From assembly GCF_037975245.1 (NCBI RefSeq), contig NC_092579.1:22266666-22330665 (forward strand): a stretch of 64,000 nucleotides of DNA, in the 5' to 3' direction. Of the stretch, positions 16,238 to 29,140 are shown in pieces. The DNA comes from Apostichopus japonicus (Eukaryota; Echinodermata; Holothuroidea; Aspidochirotida; Stichopodidae). A program made the position numbers and the translations under genes. A model generated the notes under the pieces. That model was not told the origin of the DNA. It made no database searches and saw only the letters and a program-made list of their open reading frames with translations. Each line of letters starts with the position of its first letter. Position 1 is the stretch's first letter.

Positions 16238-18772
16238 GTTTGCCAATTTGAAATGGGGTCATTTGGTTCCGATCTTCCTATGTTTTGCGAACGATTTCTT
16301 CCACCATAGCCTGCAATGCAATGTGATGATGAATGGAGTGCGTCCACCTTCCTCAGTATTTGAGAAAACGGTGGCCAGATGCTGAGGATATACTCTCATG
16401 TGTCCGAATGGGTTGGGGGGGGGTGGTGGTGATGGGTGAGGGATATAACCGATGGCGGAGTGGTGATTCGACGATCATCACATGGAAAGGGTTTAAATGA
16501 ATTAGTTCTGTAGTGGCTTTCCTAAACATTTAGAGATATTAAAGCATAAGCTAGTTGAACTAAAACCGTCCATGTATTATCTTTATGCGGTTCGTATAGG
16601 TGTAGTGCTTGTAAATTTTACAAAACGTACATGGAGTACATTGTGGAAAGATAAGTAGAAAACAGTTGGGGCAAGCAAATAAATCCAAGCCTCGAACAGG
16701 AATCGAACCGTTGACCTGTGGATTACTTTTTTATCACTTTTCTTAAAATAAATTTCTTTGCTCTTTTCCACTGTGAATAATTTCCCAGTCGGTTTTCCGT
16801 TTTTCATTTACTTGTATAAGTATTAGGACATACGCAAAATACATTACGCAATAATAATAATATTACGCATTTATAAGACATTTACGCAAAACTAACACTT
16901 CATCTGCTGCAAGGTTTATCCCACTCCACACCCACCCCTCCCCATTACCTCTCTCCTATAAGCCTAGTTCCCCCTCCCCCCCCCCATTTGAGAATTTATT
17001 GTTCACCCTGTAGGGAAGAGTCACTCACTGTGCTTGAAAGTTATTCTAAGCTTATTCACTACCAATATTTCTTTCCTAATTAAATCATGAACAGCCACAC
17101 GAACAGAACAGAAACTGTGATAATACGTCAAGGGTCTCAAAAGAGCAAAATATTTTATTGACATTCCTGCCTTTTTTTGTTTGGAAAGAAACTGTATAGT
17201 CCTTACACGAATCTAATCCACCTGCAAACGTACACACACATGCACACACACATACAAAATCTCAGCGTGAAGTTTAATCACCATCACAGAAAATCCAATA
17301 ATAAACTCTTCAAGGTATATTACCCCTATTTTCATTGTCCAGAGAGCCAGAACAGAATATATCAAATGAATACCTGCATGGGGTTAAGTCTATACACACA
17401 CCCGCCGCCACTATAACAAACTCGTGCAAGGGAGAACTTTATAATCTCATTGGATGTTTGAACAACAAGAAGCAAAAAAAGCTTTCTCGGCTGGTATACA
17501 CAGGAAAATAGTAGTTACCGTTTGACCATACAACTTCGAAATGAGTTTCTTGGAAAAACACCCGCAACAATCTCCTAATTAAAGAGAGAGAAGGGATTTA
17601 AAATTAAATCCCCCTGGACTCAATCGATGGGTTTTAAGCATAGGTCAAGTATAGGGTATTTCTTTTCTTGTAGTTATTCTCTGAATTGTTCGACTTAACA
17701 AAAGTAGGACGCGGGCTGTATAAATAAATATACAATTACAAGGATCACAGACTATCAGGCAAGGATGCAACGATATACACTATACATGATATGTCATCAT
17801 TTACATGAATCATATGCATGCATTACAAACAAGAGATATTTTGTTCAAATACTAAGAGATATTTTAACGGAAAAAAAAGATAAACACATACGACCATCAG
17901 TCCTTAAAAAGGGTGTGAAGACTCGCGCAAAAAGAAACGTCTAATGCCGTAATCTGACCTAGTTTCGAATGAGGTGTAACAGAAGTGTTAGACACCACCA
18001 TCGATCCCAGAAAATACACACACAGCTTGTTACCGTCGGTATAATTAGACACTAGTGTACAGTCAGTACATACAGCTGCGATCAATACCCACAGCACAAT
18101 GTACAAACGATACAGCGATAGATATCTCAGGTCCTGCTAAAGATAACAAGGTATCACGTTTCATTACTGTCTGCATTTTGTAGCGACAAGATAAAAACTT
18201 TACTTGCAAGCAACTGAAAGTTAACTTTTTAAAGATGGCGGCACGCTGTTTGGGGCGAGTCTTCAATGCCTTTAAATTTCGTGTGTATATGAAGTTTTCC
18301 TTCCGAACGGGGATCAGGTTTGGGAGAAGGGAGGAACAGGGATGGGATGGGATGGTGGAAGAAGGGAGAGGTCCAGTTGCGGAGATAGGGAGAACATTCG
18401 TTGTTCTTTAAGCAGGTTGTTGCGCATAATTTATATATACTCTTTATTTATTCATTTATTATTTATTTATTTCATTATATATTTATATTATATATTTATA
18501 TTTTTATATTACATATTTATATTTTATTGATCAGTATTCTATTAGGCGATCAGTTTTAAAAGTACTTGGTTCTGACAATCAGCAATATTCTCGGACATTC
18601 ATGTACACAGATCCTGGGATAGAGTAGGGTGTAAACACCCCCCACTCCCCCCCCCCCCCAAAAAAATATAAACACACACAATAAAAGTATAGATATTAGC
18701 ACAAACTTGCGTGTATATACCTAAACATATAGTCCTTATTTGTAGCGTATAAATATACCTCAGAATGCCTCA

Positions 18773-18776
<4 letters not shown>

Positions 18777-18810
<34 letters not shown>

Positions 18811-18811
18811 T
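18777..18811. repeat. (AAT)n microsatellite
   Basis: About 11 AAT units, immediately followed by a TAGGCCTA palindrome. Confidence 0.95.
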
Positions 18812-18938
18812 TCATAGGCCTATGAGAAGATTCCATATATATTGTGAGATTATGTAAGATATCCTATAATGGAGAGTATTAGAAAGTATAGGAGAAGAAG
18901 GAGAATAAGAGTTAATGATAAAACTAACTTATCATGTT

Positions 18939-19215
18939 CTACATATTTTTATCATATAATATTAAGAGGCAAAAAAAACCCGGTGAACTTTGACCCAAGA
19001 CGGTGGGTGTTGTTCTCTTTGAATTGATCTCAGTTCCTTTGGTTCCTTTGTTCTCATGTTTCGTCAAGAGTCCTTCTAAAACCCTGGGTGTAATACGAGC
19101 AGTTGAGAACACCGTGAAAGCGAATCCCCCAGCCTTATCTTTTTCAGTTGAAGCAGTTGCCAAGTGTCTTTTCCACGTAAAAGATTTCGCCTGGATTTCA
19201 AAGGTTTTCAATTAA
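18939..19215 (-). pseudogene. Coding-like relic, open on both strands
   Basis: The minus frame gives 90 codons including KSFTWKRHLATASTEKDKAG and ITPRVLEGLLTKHENKGTKG. The plus frame is also open for 70 codons (VPLVPLFSCFVKSPSKTLGV). Codon use is balanced, unlike the surrounding A/T-rich sequence, but neither frame has a convincing ATG (the minus frame begins at TTG directly after a stop). The peptide could be a fragment of a repeat-encoded protein. It may belong with the segment at 46377-46560. Which strand was coding is undecided. Confidence 0.3.
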
Positions 19216-22200
19216 ATGTGTAAGTCCCTAATCCTCGTACTTATAGTTCGAGATGAAAGTATAACAAGAAGAGTATATAACTGTGTCATTGAAGGTCTAC
19301 GCCCTCAGTCGCACGATCTAACAGCGTGCTAGTGAATTATGGAGAAACAGGCACTGGATTATTTTGAACCTATATATACTTGGCTTTATATTAAATTCCT
19401 GTACCCAAATGTGATCTTTCCTGCTCGTAAAATTGATAACATTTCTCAGAAACACAATCTTGAAAAAAAGAAAAACGAATATAGATAGGCTATATTATGC
19501 GTAGACGAATCTGACATTTCTGTCACCCTCAGGTGCAAAAAATTCATGAGAAATGATAAGATTATTTATCAGATAAGCCTAGGCCTATAGCTTTCATATG
19601 AACAAGATGTTATTATGTTATGAACGTTCTCGTGGGAGACGAACTTATTTTTATACTGCTATATAAAACCCATCTCAATACAGTGTTACTAACAGGCTAT
19701 TTACGAGCTATTTTGTCTCGATGTAACGTTATTATAATTTTTTTTTTATTAACCACATTGAAACTGCCTTCACTGTCTCTAGAAAGTGAAACTCCGTAAG
19801 GTAATCTGTGACGTCATTTGGGATCGTTGAATGGAATCAAACATCATCTTTCTCAAAAGAGTAGTTTCCCTTCTTGGATAAACGCTGTCTGTTATTTTGG
19901 AAGTAATTACAAAACGGACAAACAGAAAAGTGAATTGACTTGATGAAGTCACTCGCTTTTGAGTCATATTTCACGAAACTTATAAGAGTTTGTATATTTC
20001 TAGGATAACTGATAGTGGTATTCACCGTTAGCCTGTGGGAGGGGGAGGGGAGAATCAAGAGAGAAAATGTTGACATTCGGAAATAAACTTAAGGTACCGT
20101 ACCAGAATATCTATTTGTAGTTTCGCGTCATTGCTATATGCAGAGCATATGTACGTTCATATAGGCCTATTCATAATATATAATTGTATATAATATAAGA
20201 TATTTCTGAAAAGCAATTACTTTATAGGCACAAAATATAGATGTGATAACGGTATGCCTGCAAACTGTTATATCAAACAGTACTTCTGTTCCAACTGTAT
20301 TTTATTTGTTGAAATATGACCCTCTGTGCAACTGCATGATGTTCATCAGTTAAAGTGACTGGACTATTTAGTCTAACAGACTGACCATTAAAGTCCGAGT
20401 TCCCCGGATGTGACACAAAATTCACTAGGCGGAAACATAGGACTTTTATGTCCTCACATAACGTGTCAAAACAAGGAAGTAAAAATATTTTCAAGGACAT
20501 ATGGTGTTGAAAATCGTTCAAGGGTTTTAATTGTTTTAATAAAATTAAAAGAACGTGTTTCAGTTACGTTAACTGATAATTAATAAAACAAAGTATTAAC
20601 ACTTAAACCTGCACTGAGAAGCTGACGTCATCATCAAATTGGCCGAGGACTTCGCCCTCTGGTCTCCCCAACCCCACACCCACCCCCACCCCACTTGACG
20701 GCACCATCATACATCCAACCGATAACAGTGTGACTCGCTCCCGAACCAGAAATTCCCTCCTATATAACTATACGCATGCATGCACATGCATGTTCGTCTA
20801 GTCGTGATGTCTACAAATGAGGCTATAAACACGATGACGTCACGACACGAGTCCGTCTGCAAGTATTGACCCATATCGACAACCATACATCCTTCCTCAA
20901 GCATCCTCCCACAAGTTCCTCTCTCTATTCGTTCCCTCAAATTACCCCCCACACACAGCATGTGCATGAATTATACAGCACCTAACCGAACCACGTTTTT
21001 CATCTCACCATAACTCACCACCTGACCACGGCCGAAACTCTTCTCTTTCCATAGCTCTCCACGAACGAGATCGGATTTCTAGGAATTATTCAGATGAGAA
21101 AACCAGCCTTTTGAATCTTGTCGTTTTTTTTTCCATTTAATTTGAAGCACTCAGCCCTTTTCATCTCTTGAAACCATTTGATATTTTCCAGATAAATGAA
21201 CAGCTCAATGACGTCACATATTATGTGAAAGAAATTATAACCGCATTGAAAATGAATACACGGAATATGGTTTCCACTCAAAATTCGCTTCTGTAATTGA
21301 TATTTTCGAGGTCTTCTATTCAATCATGATTACGCTTTCGTAATCTTTGGCGGTATCTTCTCATCCCGACACCCTGATGACGTCATGAATATTTAATTAT
21401 AGTTACGTTAATGATATGATATGATATCATATGATATGGTATATAAGAGTGTTATAGTTCGTCGCATATAATGAGTAAGCTTGCGAAAACAAAGCATACA
21501 TATTATGTTTGAGGCAAGTTGAACGGCATCATCTCATAAACATATTAGGATCATCACAGAAATTTCATTTTCGACAGTGTATGGATTCTTGTTTTCCCCG
21601 GTTTTCGGGAATAACGAGCCAAACGAAAAGCATATTTCATGTCACTTTAGACAACAGTACACAATCACATGAGTTTATAACGGAAAAACACCGAGATACA
21701 ACAATTGGACCTTGTTATGGCACCAACATACAACCAAGGAAAAATGATTATGGCAACACTGCGATGCGACGATGTATATACATAAACTCAAACACATGGA
21801 GCCAAATAATGACACCTTTGGGCAACTCTGAAAAATTATTTCTTCAAGGGGACACAAATTCAACCATCAATCTTTGGCTCATATATATATACAGTTATAC
21901 GACAGAGATCTTTGTGCAGATCAACACACCCAGCCAGCTAAGACATATGATGTTCCATTTGTGAGATATCTCACTTTTTAAAGTCGTGTTTGGATGTTGT
22001 CATTTTGTAAATCAGTGATGTCATAGTATCCACTGTTCTGCCTTGCGTGTGAAGAAAACATGCACTAAATCTGTGATATCTGCAGTCAAACTATGGGATA
22101 AGACTGGTTTTTTGAGCTGTTTCCGGGAGGGTTGTTCATGACAGGGTATCTCTTACATAAGGAATCAATAATGAAGGGCTGGGTTAGTGTCACCTTTTAA

Positions 22201-22691
22201 TTGAGACAAATATTTGACAACCTGCAATTTTGTTGCTTATGATAGCTCAATTACACAACGTGCTGAGACTTGTTAGCAGTTCTACTCACTTCACAAGTCA
22301 TTGACACTTTAATCAGATCATAATGTCGGAAAGGGATTACGTAATCAGCAGGATAAGTACATGCACTGGGTTGAGAAAGTCGATAGTAAACGATTAGCCA
22401 GCGATCGATTGGATTATAACACTTCTCGACCAATCAGAAGACGCTATTCTCCTCACGCCCGTTCTGTCTTGCATCCTCTTCTCCTTCGACAAAAGGCTAA
22501 GAAAACGTTGTATACATCTACGTAGAGTGTGATATCTGTGATATCTGTGTTTACAGTAAATGCTAACAGCTTTAGCCAGATTGTATCCCCATTGTATTGC
22601 CACAAAATCATCGAAACTTAACATATATACCACCACTGTATATGTTTAATGTCCAACCATGTATATGTCAAATGTCAAAAACCATGTATTT
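19216..22691. other. Non-coding interval rich in CRE palindromes
   Basis: Five TGACGTCA sites (19809, 20623, 20835, 21209, 21378) lie in 1.6 kb. A 151-codon ORF at 21509-21964 has no recognisable domain. Confidence 0.45.
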
Positions 22692-23048
22692 TAGATCCTC
22701 CTGCAAGCAGGAACTCGCGAAGAAGCCTCATTGGCTTATCAAAGCCGCAAGCTGACCGCAGTCAGTCTCTAACATTCATATTTAACGTCCATGATTATGA
22801 ATTGTATGTATGTATGTATGTATATTAGATCCTCCCCCAAGCAGGAACTCGCGAAGAAGCCTCATAGGCTTATCAAAGCCGCAAGCTGACCGCAGTCAGT
22901 CTCTAACATTCATATTTAACGTCCATGATTATGAATTGTCAAATGTCAACAACTCTGTAACTGGACGACATACATTAATCTTGGAGTGACTCGAACCGGG
23001 GACCTTATGATTGGAAGGCACCGGCGTTAACCACTGAGCAAACACTCC
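22692..23048 (-). mobile_element. tRNA-headed SINE, copy 2, with a headless second unit
   Basis: The full element spans 23048 to 22826 (tRNA-like head 23048-22983). It is followed on the minus strand by an (ATAC)n linker (22804-22823), then a second copy of the 3' body only (22804-22692). This looks like a dimer or a second, 5'-truncated insertion into the tail. Confidence 0.8.
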
Positions 23049-23490
23049 AACACCCCATAATTTCACCTCCCAAAAAACACCCCATGATTTCAAAGGGAGT
23101 CGTCTTACGAAATAAAATGTCGCGTAAAAGGAAAGACAGAAAAAAAACTGTTGTTGTTGTTGTTGAGTTCCGCAGAAGAAATTATCTGGCAAAATGTTTA
23201 CACATAGTGAAATGTTTAGAAGAAATTTGTAGATAATCAATCTGTTTGTCCGTTCCTCGCCATCCTTGTATCTTCTATAGCCCCCCCCCCCCCACCCTCA
23301 CACAAGAGCATAGTTAAATGCCATTTCTATGGTAACTGTATACCGCTACACAAATATAAATATATGTATTTAAAAAAGAAAAGAACAGTTTATCAAAGTA
23401 AATGCAAGAAGGAAAGCTGTCGTGAAATTGTTGGCATGAACCTTGTTATTGTTGTTCGCTTAAGGAGACGTAAACCCACCCATCATCTTT

Positions 23491-23680
23491 AGTTTATATG
23501 ACAGAGCTCCTTGTTATGTAAACACCCCCCCCCCCCCCGAACATTTAAGTAAGAAACCTGTTCCGTTTGAGAGATATACTTTGGTTTATATGACAGAGCT
23601 CCTTGTGATGTGTACCCCTCCCCCCGCCCCCACAAAAAAGTAAAAACCTTGTTCCGATTGGGAGATCTCCTTGTTTGGCG
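23491..23680. repeat. Two-copy tandem duplication, about 92 bp
   Basis: GTTTATATGACAGAGCTCCT occurs at about 23492 and 23584, each followed by TTGTxATGTxxAC, a C run and xAAACCTxGTTCCGxTTG. Confidence 0.75.
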
Positions 23681-25205
23681 AGGAGGGAGCGGGGGGGGGG
23701 GGTTGGGGTTAGGAGTCTCATTTGAAAATATGTGATATATCATAATGCCAATAAAAGATCAGTAACCTTTGACCTTTTATTTGTTTTTCTTTACACATTT
23801 TCAGGGTAGACTGTTTACAGTGTTGACAATAAATTCAAAGCAATGTCATCGTTATACTTTCAAGAGCTTCAATAACGTAGAGCTAGAAATCATGATATCC
23901 AATCTCCATTAACAGAAAAAAAAACAAAAAAAAACAAGTTAAACAACACTTTGCAAAATAGAAGCACATGACTCGATGACGTCATAGATGGACTTGTTCA
24001 AGTCTTCTGCCATGCGTGAGAAGGAATGAAGATTTTTCCTTGTGTGTGTTTGTGTACGGGGAGGGGGGGTGTTGAGGTTTAATCACATGATGGCCCGCCT
24101 TCAAGCTACCAATGCCAATTTTAGATATTGTGTCTTAAATAGAGTCTAGTTTCTAGCATATTTGTAAATTATTGAAATGATATAAACAAAACTTCACTTT
24201 TAATGACGTCATGCGTGTTATAATAAAGAGACCGCCTAAGTATCAAAACAAACAAAAAAACTAAACTAAGGATTATTTTCATGATATGACTTGATTTCCA
24301 TGCAAGTCTACTTCCTGTTTGTGTTTTCAGTTTATTAATCCCTCAGCTTTTTTATGTTTCCCCTTCAAAAATGAAGTAGCACTCAAAATCTATGTTTGGA
24401 ATCATATATCTATTTTTGGAATCATATACTATTTCGCAATGCTTCCTGAAAACGGAACTGGGAGCTAGCAAGACTTATACTAACGAGTACTTTTCATTCC
24501 GTTCTCAAAATATCGAATTGTATATTATATATTAATAACATGTAATAATCACATACACAAGAACGTCAGCGCTGAATAGTATCGTGCGTAAAATGGGGGC
24601 GGGGGCTTTTACCGCATCTTCGATCTCAGTCGGGGGATTTTTTTTTTTTAACTCAGCCGTGGAAGAATCGTCAACCACGTATATTTGGTTATTTAAAGCT
24701 CTACTTTATTTTAGATTGTAAACACTTTCATATTCATATCCTGTATAACCCATGTAATACTGGTAACCCAACATAAACTATAACATCATTAGGGAATCGA
24801 AAGAAATTCGATTCGTTGTCAATATACAGAACATTTTGTGTAGGCTGTTGTTACCACCCACTCATTGCATGATTCATCGTTTCCTGGCTCGAATTTGGTG
24901 TTCTAAATTCTAAAGAGCAACTTGTTGTGGTTTTTAAAGCTCCCTCACTTTTCATTTTAAACGGTCTATTGGTTTTATATGATCCGTTTATGGAAGCGAA
25001 TTCAACTCAAAAAGATGTCAGATACAACAACACACGTGATAATATCATTAAAACGTGAATTCAAATACAGAAGGCCAACGGGGCCAAAATGTCTATACGT
25101 ATCACAGGACGGTGAAAAATTGGTTCCCTGATTGGTTGTGTTTGGCACCGGGTATGGTCGACATGCACTATATCCTATTGGCTTGCCAGATTTTCTAAGG
25201 CGCAT

Positions 25206-25375
25206 ACATATACGTTATACATATATACGATATACATATATATATACACCTATACATATACGCATATACATATACGCATTTAACATATACGCATATATAT
25301 GCATACACATTAATATATACATATACGCATATATACATATACGCATATATATACATATATACGCAGACATATACG
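25206..25375. repeat. Cryptic (ATACGCATATACAT)n satellite-like tract
   Basis: Interleaved ATATACGCATATA, CATATACGTTATA and TATACAC units; alternating purine-pyrimidine throughout. Confidence 0.85.
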
Positions 25376-26136
25376 TTATTCATTTCAGTTTGATTTTGTT
25401 GTAATATACGATTTATCTATTGTAAAAGTAGTTTATATATTACATGTGGATTAGGCCTATATTTCCAAATAGGCCTACAACTTTTCGACGAATGTACTAC
25501 CACTGCCACTATTTTACATGCACTTCCTGTTCTTAGTTTAATTTAGACTACAGCTTTAGTCGTTTCATTTCTTTAAAATTTCTGGCAAATATGATTCCCC
25601 CCATTTGCAAAAATAAGTTCAGTTCCTTTTTCATTTTCTAGTTATCCGTTACAATTTTTTTTTTCACTCAATGTAATCGTGTTGTTTACTTTACAAGTCT
25701 GATCATATGTAATTGCCTCCGATGACGCATATGTGGGGCTTTCCCAATTTTTTGGCTTGCTATTGTATATATATATATATCTATTCATAAGTACATAGAA
25801 ACGGTTTGGCAAACACACTGAAAGCTATTTATAGTCAATAGCGTTCTTGGTAGTAATAAGGCCAATAGAGAGCAATCATTTTGAGCAGTATACCGCGAAA
25901 AAGGGCAAAGGGGGATAAACGATAAAAGTCACGCGTGCATGCAGTTTTAATTATTATCGCATATAAAATATCTCCACATAAGCAAACTCTGTGTTTTTGT
26001 ATTTAATGAAGCTATGGCCTGTTACTGCAGGTTACACTGACTTAATATCTACCCCCAGAGAAGCCTAAACGTTTCTAAAAAAATTTAGACTCGTATATAA
26101 GAGAGTCGACGCGAAGACGATTTCGCGGAATACATA

Positions 26137-26213
26137 CCCCAGTGGTGCCATGGTTACCCCAGTGGTGCCATGGTTACCCCAGTGGTGCCATGGTTACCCC
26201 AGTGGTGCCATGT
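26137..26213. repeat. 20-bp tandem repeat, four copies
   Basis: CCCCAGTGGTGCCATGGTTA repeated 3.85 times with no mismatches, so young or recently homogenised. Confidence 0.95.
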
Positions 26214-28070
26214 TAAGTTCATCCCGCTCTTGTGTCGTTTAGTTTTGTTGTGTTCATTTTAGAGCATATGATGGTGCATTGGGCGCGTTGGGTTGGGGGG
26301 TGGGGAGGATGGGGTGGTTGAGGAGGATGGGGAGTGGTTGGGGGGGGTAGGGGGAAGGATGGGGGACGGGACTCCAAACGAAGAGCATGAAGCACATTCC
26401 CAGCCTAAACGCTTGACCAGTGACTGGTGACCAGATTTGGGGTAATTCTAGCATCTTTGAAGGAATGATACTGCTGACCGTTAATAAAATAAACTTTAAA
26501 CTGTATGGGTTGTCAGCTGATGGATTATACGTTAAGTCAAACGTGCGTCACGGGGGACCATAACTCGACTGATAACCGTGTAACGAGGGTTATCTGATGG
26601 ATAGGGCTGTGGTTGAATTCCTGAAGACTGGCCGATAACACTGACATGCTAAGGATGAACAGAACTTTTCTTGCAAATGCACGTTGCTGTTTTTTTATTT
26701 ATATAATGCAGGGAATGATTTGCACCTGATACTTCCTGTACATCATACTCATCTCTTTCCATGAATCATGTCTTTTCATGTTGTGTATTTTTTTAGAGCA
26801 CATAATTTGGCAATGTAGGTGAAAAGATAAGGAAAATACAGCCAACTGACGCAACGCATGATAGTATTTTACGTTGGTTAATTTGTTTGGCAATCAAGAA
26901 AAAAAGAGTCAAACCTAGAGAGAGAGGGTAGTTATTAAGTTTCTGACACGCATACATGCACATACGCACGCACACGCAAACACGCAACGAACGCACGCAC
27001 AGACACACACACACACACAGAATATTGAACTTAAATAATATAAAATTTAACAAATTAATCCAGATCAATATAGAAGAAAGGAGTTATTGTACTACGTTTG
27101 GAAGATTTTGAATCAAATACTCGAATACTGCTTTAATCCAACAGACAGCCTAACATAAAGATAAGATAAGAAAAAGAAAAAAAAAATCGTAAAGTAACTT
27201 TTGAGTGCTATGGTGTGAGGAATATTAATAGCAACTAGGTCTGACAGAAGAGATCCTGTTACATTGAGTTTTCCTCCGTACATAGTGACATCCCAACCCG
27301 CACATTTTACGGAGATATCGTAGACAACCAGCGCAAATAGTACACATAGCATATATATATATATCTTACTGTGGGATGCATATATGTAACACACACACAT
27401 ATCTAAATATATATACATATGATGTACCGTCGTCAATATATGGCGAAAGTTTCCGCGTATATATATATATACAGTGTTTCATTAAAAACCTGTGGGCGTG
27501 TGTTTTGACCGCAACTGTGGGGGTTTTTGCTTTGCGAAAATTTGGGAATTTTGCCAGAGTGAATTTTATTGGGGGAAAGGGAAAAGCTGAGATGAAAAGG
27601 GTCAAAAATAGTTTACCACCTCTTCGTTTTTTTTTCTCTCTCTTTAAATAAACTCGAATTATAGGGCATAGCCGATACTCATGAATCACTGACTTCTCAC
27701 AAGCCAAGATGACTTCGTTATACTCTAAATGAAACACACATATACGCCCCTACTACATTACTTTCCTGTAAGTCAGTTTAGAAGCATCACGAACTTACAA
27801 GACTGCGTGTACATGTTCCTTGTACACGTGGTACACTAGTTTCGTTAAGTATAGCCTACTATATGCGCTACTACAGTGTTCAATAACAGCCTTGTGCGGC
27901 CTTGTGTCGCCACTACCTCGTTTCCCCTACCCCTCCCCCCCCCCCCGTGGGACCCCCCCCCCCGTGACAACTTCAAAGAGAACTTGAAGAGACTATTAAA
28001 CATTGCCTCTCAGCAACAGCATTTGATTGCCCAACTTAGTCAATACACGCAAGCGTCAAACAAATAAAGA

Positions 28071-28127
28071 GTGTTCTATAAAACATATCGTGCTCTATAA
28101 AACATACCGTGCTCTATCAAACATACC
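28071..28127. repeat. 19-bp tandem repeat, three copies
   Basis: GTGCTCTATAAAACATACC-type units with one or two differences. Confidence 0.85.
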
Positions 28128-29106
28128 GTGTGATTCCAGGTATTGTCACTTTCTCTGTTTTGGTGCCTATATACTGTCAGAGCTTGCCTTGTGTTCAAAC
28201 CAAGCTGATGTCAGGCCTATGTATTACTATCTGTGCAAAAAAGTACCTGAAATGGACCATAACTTGATATTGTTACATTTTTTTATTGCCATGCCAAAGA
28301 AAACAAAAATCTACAAATGATAAGTGTATGATACATAGTATGCAATCCATGATTCTTCAATATACACCTTGCTTTTTCTGTTGGCAAACCCTTCGGAACT
28401 TAATCTTTGTTAAACTTTGGTGACCTTTGGTCGGCACAAAGGCAATAGGGCTGAATCAACTCATGATATGCTCTGCGTGAAACGTTACGGTGTACAAGTA
28501 TTATTTCATCGTGACGGTCTTCTGTTGACGTTTGTCCCTGTCAGCCTGATAAGCAATGGGTACACAGAAAATCTGCTTACTCGTCTGTTAGTAAGATGTT
28601 ATACCTTTAATGAGTAGGGATGCACCTCAACTCGTAGTGCGACTCTTATTTCACAAAATATGCGCATACATGTACTTGCAAATTTTAATCAGTACTGAAA
28701 ATACATGGGGCAATGTGTACAGATGCTAGACGCCGAATTCTTAGGTACTCAACTCATTGATCTAATTCGTAAACTTACTCATGCATTGAGTGACGATACT
28801 TCCTTAATGCTTACAATAAACGATGTGAACGAAGTTACTCATCGTGAGTAGATTAAGAATGTTGTAGTTGGTCGAAATACTAACGTGACACGTACATTTA
28901 CAGATTGTTTCCAAGTATTAAGAGTGATCAACTAGTGATTCTACAACTCTACATAGCGATCATAGCGATTAAACTACCCGCCTCGTAATTGTGCGAACTG
29001 CCTTTCGTAGAAGTACTGCCCATGCCATTCAGTTAGTACTATGTAGTACCAGAGCGACGCAACGACCAAGACATGCACGATAAGACACAACTGCTCCTTC
29101 TAATTT

Positions 29107-29140
29107 ATGGACATATTTGTTGATATTTTGGAAAATCAAG
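29107..29140 (+). CDS. Exon 1 of a 46-codon ORF upstream of the zinc-finger gene
   Basis: The ATG at 29107 opens MDIFVDILENQ and runs into a strong splice donor (AAG|GTAAGC at 29141). The exon ends one base into a codon. Joining it to the acceptor at 31143 restores a Gly codon and a single open frame. The ATG context is weak (T at -3), so ribosomes could scan past it to the zinc-finger ATG. I do not recognise the peptide. The model rests on phase-compatible consensus splice sites and needs transcript support. Confidence 0.5.

Larger units (their letters stand above)
23681..29106. other. Non-coding interval
   Basis: Two CREs (23977, 24204), the 25.2-kb cryptic satellite, the 26.1-kb and 28.1-kb tandem repeats, an (AC)n at 27001, and poly(C) at 27938 and 27953. 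About 28740-29100 may contain the promoter of the zinc-finger locus, but no TATA box or other core element was identified. Confidence 0.4.

Noticed and set aside
16699-16709. Isolated B-box-like GGTTCGATTCC on the minus strand
   Set aside because: No A box or tRNA fold upstream; could be a SINE scrap but not supportable.
21509-21964. 151-codon plus-strand ORF
   Set aside because: No domain, codon signal, homologous feel or splice context; plausible chance ORF in A/T-rich DNA with few stops.
26137-26213. CRISPR-like array
   Set aside because: Head-to-tail repeats without spacers in a eukaryotic setting; a minisatellite.
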